Shown: positions 1-5,422 of the stretch, one piece after another | Layout: the number at the start of each line of letters is the position of its first letter | Position numbering within the stretch: the stretch's first letter is position 1 | Source of the DNA: Candidatus Bathyarchaeota archaeon | GTDB taxonomy: Archaea > Thermoproteota > Bathyarchaeia > Bathyarchaeales > WUQV01 | DNA: 5,422 bases | Direction: 5' to 3' | Assembly (NCBI GenBank): GCA_009889585.1 | Contig: WUQV01000286.1 | Span: forward strand, 1-5,422 | Made by a program: the position numbers and the translations under genes | Notes under the pieces: model-generated | The model's input: only the letters and a program-made list of their open reading frames with translations | The model's database searches: none | What the model was told of the DNA's origin: nothing

Positions 1-22
1 CCACCCGATAGGGAGGGGGTAG
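1..22. repeat. GC-rich hairpin cut by the window edge, possible IS200/IS605-type element end
   Basis: An imperfect inverted repeat is visible: CCC at 4-6 pairs with GGG at 11-13 across the loop GATA, an A-A mismatch follows (3 and 14), then CC at 1-2 pairs with GG at 15-16. The G run continues to 19, so the stem probably extends left beyond the window. Read on the minus strand it gives GTGAACTACCCCC followed by a C-rich/G-rich stem-loop. From memory, such stem-loops often lie just after the tnpB stop codon in IS200/IS605-type elements. A simple intergenic hairpin or a terminator is equally possible, because only one side of the structure is present. Confidence 0.35.
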
Positions 23-23
23 T

Positions 24-141
24 TCACATGTTATGTTCCCTCTCCTCTGGTTCACGTTTTAGACAAACCACGTCAGTAAGCGACAAGCCGCTGTATTAAG
101 CCGGGCCATACCGTTGCCGCTTCTTTCGTAGCTAAAGCAAC
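24..141 (-). pseudogene. possible decayed 3' end of a tnpB-like gene
   Basis: No intact frame exists here, but the minus strand holds three collinear fragments that read like a transposon-encoded TnpB C-terminus if frameshifts are allowed. VALATK lies at 124-141, ERSGNGMARLNTAACR at 80-127 in another frame, and SLTDVVCLKREPEEREHNM in a third frame down to a TGA at 24-26. The middle piece is reminiscent of the weakly conserved tail (G-x-A-x-x-N-x-A-C-G) that follows the zinc finger in some TnpB proteins. The putative stop sits directly beside the hairpin at 1-22, as in IS200/IS605-type elements. The diagnostic TnpB parts (RuvC acidic residues, the zinc-finger cysteines) are absent, and stops interrupt every frame. 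The call rests on a weak pattern and on position only. Confidence 0.27.
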
Positions 142-346
142 TCAGCCAAAGGCCGATAAAAGCCGAAAGCTCCATCGATTTAAGCCTTTCTCGACCGTTA
201 GAAGAACGTAAAAGCTTATTAAGAAGATCTGCAGCCTAGCTCCCTAGCTAAACGATGATTAATGCCGTTCTCCGCGTCATCCGACCCAGAGGTAAAGCCG
301 TTGGATTGCGTAAGATGCTCGACGTAAGCAGCTTAGAGGTTTGCGT
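140..346 (+). pseudogene. rpoH: probable remnant of rpoH (RNA polymerase subunit H), frame-broken
   Basis: RpoH (about 80 residues, counterpart of the Rpb5 C-terminal domain) normally lies immediately before rpoB in archaea. No intact RpoH frame exists here, yet RpoH-like pieces occur in the right order. HRFKP at 173-187 (frame 2) matches the H-x-x-x-P of the family's H-x-LVP-x-H motif. LEERKSLLRR at 198-227 (frame 3) resembles the L-S-E-E-E-K-x-LL helix. MPFSASSDPEVK at 262-297 (frame 1) resembles LPxIxASDPxVK. AVGLRKMLDV at 297-326 (frame 3) resembles ALGAKPGDV. The H-to-SDP distance is 110 bases against about 105 expected, and the LP-to-SDP distance is exactly as expected. The family's C-terminal R-x-S-x-TAG-x-YYR stretch is missing. 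Stops and at least three frame changes separate the pieces, so no normal RpoH can be made from here. The start boundary is approximate. Chance resemblance or clustered sequence errors remain possible. Confidence 0.45.
335..340 (+). promoter_or_regulatory. Shine-Dalgarno site that fixes the rpoB start
   Basis: AGAGGT matches the archaeal anti-Shine-Dalgarno (GGAGGTGA-type) and ends six bases before the ATG at 347. The alternative in-frame TTG at 341 abuts the site with no spacer, so ATG 347 is the better start. That ATG also overlaps the stop of an upstream frame-3 reading frame as ATGA (347-350), an arrangement typical of translational coupling. Confidence 0.75.
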
Positions 347-3300
347 ATGAAGGCCGATATAACGCATGAGGACCTTTACGTTTTATTAAAGGCCTTCTTC
401 AAGGAGAAGGGCTTAGTTAAACAACATATCGACTCTTATAATGAATTCATTAAAAGCGGTTTGCAACAAATAATCGATGAAGTAGGGGAGCTCGAAGTTG
501 AAACGCCAAGCGGCCCGTATAAGATTAAATTCGGCAAGGTCAAGTTCGCCTATCCAGAGGCGATGCGTTATGAGATCGAAGGGCCATATGTAACTGAGAA
601 AATAGACGAAGTGAAGCATGAGATCCTTCCTGCTGAGGCTAGGTTACGTAACCTTACGTACGCTGCGCCTATTTCTTTATTGATGACCCCTATTATAGAT
701 GGAAGGAGGGAAGAGTCTAAGCAAGTCTTCATAGGTAACATGCCGGTTATGTTAAGGTCAAATATTTGCGCTCTCTCTCGAATGAGCTTTAAGGAGCTAG
801 TAGCTAACGGGGAGGATCCTAATGATTTCGGAGGGTATTTCATCGTTAACGGCTCTGAAAGGGTGATAGTGGCATTAGAGGAAATAGCTCCTAATAGAGC
901 GCTAATCGATATAGACGAACGAGGAGCTACGCGAATCTATAAAGCTAAAGTATTCTCTACTTCTATTAACTTTAAGGCTAGAGTTGAAATCGTAATGAGG
1001 TCAGATAATGTTCTTTATGTAATTATGCCTGGTACTCCAGAGGAGATACCATTCGTTATCTTGATGAGAGCTTTAGGGATGAAAACGGATAAGGAGATAG
1101 CTGATGCGGTCTCTTTAGATGAAGAGATTAGAAAGGAGTTAGAGCCTTCGTTTGAAAAGGCAGCTGAAGTGGAAACGATGGAAGACGCCATCCTTTACAT
1201 CGGTAGTCGCATCGCTTACGATCAAGTGAAGGAGTTTAGGATTGAGAAGGCTGAAGGCACTTTAGATAAGAACCTTTTGCCTCATATAGGTAGGACCCTT
1301 AAGGAGCGAAAGGAAAAGGCCCTTTTCCTCGCTGAAATGGCGTGCAAAGTGATCGAGCTCAAGCTCGGAAGGAGGACGCCTGACGATAAGGATCATTTGA
1401 AGAACAAGAGGTTAAGGCTCGCCGGCTCCCTTCTCGCTGACTTGTTCAGATCGGCCTTTAAAAACCTCTGTCGGGACTTGAAGTATCAATTGAAGAGAGC
1501 GGGCGTCAAAAGGTACGTCGCTGATTACTTGCCGATAGCGGTTCGTCCTAGCATCATAACTGAACAACTTCAAAACTCATTGGCGACGGGTAATTGGGGC
1601 AAGGGCCACATCGGCATAACCCAATTGTTGGATAGGACGAATTACATCTCGGCCTTAAGCCATCTCAGGAGGTCGCAATCCCCCCTTAGCCGCAGCCAGC
1701 CGAACTTCGAGGCTAGGGACCTTCACTCGACCCATTGGGGCAGGTTTTGCTCGAACGAAACGCCTGAAGGCGCGAATTGCGGTTTAGTAAAGAACCTAGC
1801 GCTTTACGCTTACGTATCCGTGGCCGTCGACTCAGAGGACGTGAAGAAGAAGCTTTACAAAATGGGCGTCGTTCCGATAGCGTTAGCTGACGACGAATTA
1901 AGGCTTAATGGGGCCAAGGTTTTCGTCGACGGGCGTTTGATAGGCTACACGGCTTCGCCCAACGAGCTCGTCGTCGAGTTCCGCGAGAGGCGAAGGAGAG
2001 GCGAGATATCGAGCGAGGTTAACATCGCGTATTATTCAAAGGCTTACGGAAGGGTCGAGGAGATATGCGTCAATTGCGATGAAGGCCGCATCCTTAGGCC
2101 GTTAATCGTCGTTAAGAACGGCAAGCCAATGCTTAAACGAGAACACGTCGAAAAGGTTCGATCCGAAGGGTGGAAGTGGAGCGACCTCGTTAAGAACGGC
2201 ATAGTTGAATACTTAGACGCTGAAGAGGAGGAGAACGCTTACATCGCCTTAAAGTTCGACGAAATTACACCTCAACATACTCACGTTGAAATCGCCCCTT
2301 ATGCCATCTTAGGTGTTTGCGCTTCTCTCATTCCTTACGCTGAACACAATCAATCCCCTCGTAACTCCTACGAAGCTGCGATGGCCAAGCAGGCCTTAGG
2401 GGTTTACGTAGCTAACTTCACAGAAAGGGTGGACTCACGCTCTCACATCTTACATTACCCACAGGCTCCGCTAGTGAAGGCCAAGTCTATGGAGGTCATC
2501 AAATACGACAAAAGGCCCGCCGGCCAAAATTGCATCGTAGCAGTCCTTTCGTACGAAGGTTATAACATGGAGGACGCCTTAATATTCAACAAGGCGTCTA
2601 TCGAAAGAGGTTTAGGCTGTTCGACGTTTTACCGCCTTTACGAAGCTGAATGCTCTCGATACCCAGGGGGCCAAAGGGATAAGTTCGCGATACCGGAGCC
2701 TGGGTTAAGCGGATATAGAGGTGAGAATTACTACCGCTTGCTCGAGCCCGACGGCGCCGTTTACCCAGAGGCGCGCGTTAGCGGAGGAGACGTATTAATC
2801 GGAAGGATAAGCCCGCCGAGGTTCTTGGAGGAATACAAAGAGTTCGAGGTCAAAGGCCCTTCGATGAGGGATACGTCCATCGACGTGCGCCCCGCTGAAT
2901 CTGGGATCGTAGACGGGGTTTACCTTACGCAGACTAGCGAAGGCCACAAGCTCATTAAGGTAAGGGTACGTGATCAACGAATACCGGAGCTCGGGGATAA
3001 GTTCGCCTCTATGCATGGGCAAAAGGGCGTCATAGGGATCATAGTACCTCAAGAGGATATGCCGTTCACCGAGGAGGGAATGGTTCCGGACGTAATCCTT
3101 AACCCTCACGCCATCCCGTCTCGTATGACGATCGGGCAGTTCATCGAATCGATGGCTGGGAAGGTCGCAGCCGTTCGAGGGAGGCCGGTCGACGGCACGC
3201 CGTTCGTTAACGAAGGGGCGGATGAACTTAAGAGGGCCTTGATAGACTTAGGGTTTAGCCATACTGGTAAGGAGGTCATGTATGATGGCGTAACGGGCGA

Positions 3301-3730
3301 GAAGTTCATAGTTGATGTCTTCATAGGTATAGCTTATTATCAAAAGTTACATCATATGGTGGCAGATAAGATTCATGCTAGAGCTAGAGGACAAGTACAA
3401 ATGTTAACGAGACAGCCGACGGAGGGAAGGGCTAGAGGTGGAGGGTTAAGATTTGGTGAGATGGAGCGTGATTGCTTAATAGGTCATGGAGCTTCAATGC
3501 TTTTACGAGATCGTCTACTTGAAGAGTCTGATAAATATGTGTTTTACGTTTGTGAAAATTGTGGATTTATTGCTTATTATGACATTAGACAACGTAAATA
3601 TGTATGTCGAATTTGTGATGAAAAAACAAGAGCATCGCCAGTTGTATCTCCATATGCTTTTAAGTTACTCTTACAAGAGTTGATGAGCATTTGCACGCTT
3701 CCTCAATTAAAGCTTAAGGAGGAGATGTAA
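347..3730 (+). CDS. rpoB: DNA-directed RNA polymerase subunit B (unsplit B''+B')
   Basis: This is the second-largest subunit of the archaeal RNA polymerase, homologous to Rpb2 and bacterial beta. It forms one side of the DNA cleft and part of the nucleotide-addition site. From ATG 347 it is 1127 residues, the usual length for unsplit archaeal B. Landmarks: HIDSYN (27-32) in the N-terminal protrusion; GGYFIVNGSERV (162-173) in the lobe region; SNETPEG (469-475); SYEGYNMEDA (735-744), whose E742 and D743 correspond to the Rpb2 acidic pair near the second Mg; LGDKFASMHGQKG (882-894) with active-site lysines K885 and K893; GEMERD (1037-1042); and a C-terminal zinc site in the clamp with C1069, C1072, C1087 and C1090. 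All expected motifs are intact and there is no frameshift. The extended frame begins at TTG 341, but the Shine-Dalgarno spacing favours 347. Its stop overlaps the rpoA1 start, which indicates an operon. Base composition varies strongly along the gene, with AT-rich stretches near 960-1020 and 3500-3700. Confidence 0.98.
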   Translation: MKADITHEDLYVLLKAFFKEKGLVKQHIDSYNEFIKSGLQQIIDEVGELEVETPSGPYKIKFGKVKFAYPEAMRYEIEGPYVTEKIDEVKHEILPAEARLRNLTYAAPISLLMTPIIDGRREESKQVFIGNMPVMLRSNICALSRMSFKELVANGEDPNDFGGYFIVNGSERVIVALEEIAPNRALIDIDERGATRIYKAKVFSTSINFKARVEIVMRSDNVLYVIMPGTPEEIPFVILMRALGMKTDKEIADAVSLDEEIRKELEPSFEKAAEVETMEDAILYIGSRIAYDQVKEFRIEKAEGTLDKNLLPHIGRTLKERKEKALFLAEMACKVIELKLGRRTPDDKDHLKNKRLRLAGSLLADLFRSAFKNLCRDLKYQLKRAGVKRYVADYLPIAVRPSIITEQLQNSLATGNWGKGHIGITQLLDRTNYISALSHLRRSQSPLSRSQPNFEARDLHSTHWGRFCSNETPEGANCGLVKNLALYAYVSVAVDSEDVKKKLYKMGVVPIALADDELRLNGAKVFVDGRLIGYTASPNELVVEFRERRRRGEISSEVNIAYYSKAYGRVEEICVNCDEGRILRPLIVVKNGKPMLKREHVEKVRSEGWKWSDLVKNGIVEYLDAEEEENAYIALKFDEITPQHTHVEIAPYAILGVCASLIPYAEHNQSPRNSYEAAMAKQALGVYVANFTERVDSRSHILHYPQAPLVKAKSMEVIKYDKRPAGQNCIVAVLSYEGYNMEDALIFNKASIERGLGCSTFYRLYEAECSRYPGGQRDKFAIPEPGLSGYRGENYYRLLEPDGAVYPEARVSGGDVLIGRISPPRFLEEYKEFEVKGPSMRDTSIDVRPAESGIVDGVYLTQTSEGHKLIKVRVRDQRIPELGDKFASMHGQKGVIGIIVPQEDMPFTEEGMVPDVILNPHAIPSRMTIGQFIESMAGKVAAVRGRPVDGTPFVNEGADELKRALIDLGFSHTGKEVMYDGVTGEKFIVDVFIGIAYYQKLHHMVADKIHARARGQVQMLTRQPTEGRARGGGLRFGEMERDCLIGHGASMLLRDRLLEESDKYVFYVCENCGFIAYYDIRQRKYVCRICDEKTRASPVVSPYAFKLLLQELMSICTLPQLKLKEEM
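3718..3722 (+). promoter_or_regulatory. Shine-Dalgarno site of rpoA1, inside the end of rpoB
   Basis: GGAGG within AAGGAGGAG is a strong match to the archaeal anti-Shine-Dalgarno and ends seven bases before the ATG at 3730. It lies within the last codons of rpoB (Lys-Glu-Glu-Met-stop). Together with the TAATG overlap this points to coupled translation of B and A', which would help keep the two subunits in step. Confidence 0.85.
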
Positions 3731-5422
3731 TGATAGCAGAGGAGCTTTATAAGACGATAGACGAAGTTCGATTTCGAATTATCTCACCTCAAGAGATAAG
3801 GAAGTATTCAGTCGTAGAGATCCGAACGGCGGATACGTATGATGAAGATGGGGTTCCGATAGCATCGGGGCTGATGGATGGAAGGCTTGGGGCTTTAGAG
3901 CCAGGCCAAAGGTGTAAGACTTGCGGGAACACCGCAGCTCGTTGCCCTGGCCACTTCGGCCACATAGAGCTCGCCGCTCCTGTCATCCACGTTGAGTTTA
4001 CGAAGGTCATTCACGACCTCTTAAGCGCCACTTGCCGAGTCTGCGGTCGCATTTTGATAAGGCCGGGCCGCATCGTCGAGCTCAAGTCAAGAATGGAGCA
4101 ATTGCGTAAGTCGACGGGCGACGTCCCGCGCGAATTTCACGAAGAGGTTCTACGGGAGGCTAAGGCGAAGGAATGCCCTTATTGCGGCGAACATCAAAGG
4201 AGGATAACATTCGAGAAGCCAACGGACTTCAAGGAGGAATCGCCTGAAGGCGTCGTAACGCTTACGCCGAGCGCCGTAAGGGAGAGGTTGGAGCGCTTGA
4301 TAGATGAGGACTTGGAGCTCATGGGCTTCGACCCAAGGGCCGCTCGTCCTGAGTGGATGATCCTACAAGTCCTGCCCGTTCCGCCAGTTTACGTCAGGCC
4401 TTCGATAACGTTGGAATCCGGCATTCGATCTGAGGACGACTTAACCCATAAGCTCGTCGACATAATTAGAATCAATCAACGCTTAAAGGAGAGCATAGAG
4501 CTCGGGGCTCCTGAGTTAATTAATGAGGACTTAGCGGCCCTCCTTCAATACCACGTAACGACGTACTTCAACAACGAAGCATCCGGCATTCCGCCCGCTA
4601 GGCATCGATCTGGAAGGGCCCTTAAGGCTCTCTCTCAACGCCTTCAAGGGAAGGAGGGGCGTTTTCGAGGCAGCTTATCTGGTAAGAGGGTCGACTTTTC
4701 AGCTAGGACGGTGATATCGCCAGACCCGAACCTCGACATCGACGAAGTCGGCGTCCCATTGGATGTCGCGATGAGGATATCGACGCCTGAGAAGGTGACG
4801 GAGTGGAACTTAGAGGAAATGCGTCAATTGATAATCAACGGGCCCGATCGTTACCCAGGGGCTCTTTACTTGGTGCGCCCCGACGGGAAGAGGATTCGGC
4901 TTGAGTTCATCGTGGATCGCGTGAAGCTCGCGGAGATGCTTCAGCCAGGCTTCGTAGTCGAACGCCACCTAAGGGATGGCGACATCGTCATCTTCAACAG
5001 ACAGCCATCGTTACATAGGATGTCCATAATGGCTCATCTCGTACGCGTATTACCTCATAAGACGTTTAGGCTTCACCTTTGCGCTTGCCCGCCTTATAAC
5101 GCCGACTTCGACGGAGATGAAATGAACCTTCACGTACCTCAAAGCGAGGAAGCTCAAACGGAAGCGCATTTATTGATGAAGGTAGAAGGCCAAATCCTTT
5201 CGCCGAGGTTCGGAGGGCCCATAATCGGGGCGATAAGGGATTTCATAACCGCTGCTTACCTGTTGACGAAAAATTCCACGCATTTGACGAAGGATGAGGT
5301 CTGCCAGCTTTTAACGGCCGCTGATTACGAAGGCGGCATCCCAGAGCCAGACGTAAAGGAGCCGAAGCCCCTTTGGTCAGGGAAGAAAATATTCAGCTTA
5401 TTTTTGCCGAAGGGCTTTAACC
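3730..5422 (+). CDS. rpoA1: DNA-directed RNA polymerase subunit A' (3' end beyond the window)
   Basis: This is the largest catalytic subunit (N-terminal portion, homologous to Rpb1 and bacterial beta-prime). It binds the catalytic Mg and forms most of the clamp. The frame is open from ATG 3730 to the window edge: 564 codons plus one base, out of roughly 870-910 residues usual for A'. Landmarks: first clamp zinc site C62, C65, C72 and H75 (CKTC...CPGHFGH); second zinc site C102, C105, C149 and C152; KEGRFRGSLSGKRVDFSART, ending near residue 327, in the switch 2/lid region; NRQPSLHR (423-430); and the catalytic NADFDGD (457-463) with the Mg-binding triad D459, D461 and D463. The bridge helix would lie downstream of the window. 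The start overlaps the rpoB stop by one base (TAATG) behind a strong Shine-Dalgarno, so it is surely in the same operon. No stop or frameshift is seen. Whether the A'' part is fused to it or encoded by a separate rpoA2 cannot be judged here. Confidence 0.98.
   Translation, partial: MIAEELYKTIDEVRFRIISPQEIRKYSVVEIRTADTYDEDGVPIASGLMDGRLGALEPGQRCKTCGNTAARCPGHFGHIELAAPVIHVEFTKVIHDLLSATCRVCGRILIRPGRIVELKSRMEQLRKSTGDVPREFHEEVLREAKAKECPYCGEHQRRITFEKPTDFKEESPEGVVTLTPSAVRERLERLIDEDLELMGFDPRAARPEWMILQVLPVPPVYVRPSITLESGIRSEDDLTHKLVDIIRINQRLKESIELGAPELINEDLAALLQYHVTTYFNNEASGIPPARHRSGRALKALSQRLQGKEGRFRGSLSGKRVDFSARTVISPDPNLDIDEVGVPLDVAMRISTPEKVTEWNLEEMRQLIINGPDRYPGALYLVRPDGKRIRLEFIVDRVKLAEMLQPGFVVERHLRDGDIVIFNRQPSLHRMSIMAHLVRVLPHKTFRLHLCACPPYNADFDGDEMNLHVPQSEEAQTEAHLLMKVEGQILSPRFGGPIIGAIRDFITAAYLLTKNSTHLTKDEVCQLLTAADYEGGIPEPDVKEPKPLWSGKKIFSLFLPKGFN

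Noticed and set aside
1..99. Plus-strand frame 1 is open from the window edge to a TAA at 97-99
   Set aside because: The 32 codons run across a GC hairpin and resemble no known protein. They are probably the antisense of the possible tnpB tail.
210..225. AAAAGCTTATTAA as a possible BRE/TATA promoter for rpoB
   Set aside because: The match to an archaeal TATA box is weak, and the site lies inside the putative rpoH remnant about 120 bases before the start. Nothing else supports it.
341..346. TTG at 341 as the rpoB start, adding two residues
   Set aside because: The Shine-Dalgarno AGAGGT ends at 340, directly against the TTG with no spacer, whereas ATG 347 has a normal six-base spacing.
2795..3109. 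Minus-strand open frame of 104 codons
   Set aside because: It lies wholly inside the highly conserved catalytic part of rpoB, has no recognisable motif, and is a shadow of the strong codon bias of the real gene.
3486..3683. Plus-strand 65-codon frame within the 3' end of rpoB
   Set aside because: It overlaps the intact zinc-site region of subunit B in another frame. It is a by-product of the local AT-richness and shows no protein family pattern.

Overview
This window carries the core of an archaeal RNA polymerase operon. Two large plus-strand genes fill almost all of it. The first is rpoB, the complete second-largest subunit B (ATG at 347, stop at 3728-3730, 1127 residues). The second is rpoA1, the N-terminal part of the largest subunit, A' (ATG at 3730), which runs off the right edge after 564 codons. 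Both are clearly archaeal/eukaryotic in type and carry intact active-site motifs. Subunit B is a single unsplit chain, which argues against the methanogen and haloarchaeal lineages where B is divided into B' and B''. It fits TACK-type archaea, Thermococcales or Thermoplasmata. I lean towards an uncultivated TACK-like archaeon but cannot name the group.

Layout: positions 1-346 contain no intact gene. At the far left is a GC-rich hairpin, cut by the window edge. It is followed by a frame-broken minus-strand stretch that may be the tail of a tnpB gene from an IS200/IS605-type element. Between about 140 and 346, where conserved archaeal gene order places rpoH, short pieces resembling RpoH occur in the expected order and at nearly the expected spacing. 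They are scattered over all three plus frames with stops between them, which looks like a decayed rpoH. rpoB follows with a good Shine-Dalgarno sequence, and rpoA1 overlaps its stop codon by one base (TAATG), so the two are probably co-transcribed and translationally coupled.

B and A' together build the catalytic centre. A' supplies the Mg-binding aspartate triad, and B supplies the acidic pair and lysines facing it. rpoA2 would normally follow, but it is outside the window, so whether A is split or fused here cannot be told.

I found no wholly new system. The points worth a second look are the apparent rpoH ruin beside a possible transposon end, and strong swings in base composition inside rpoB.
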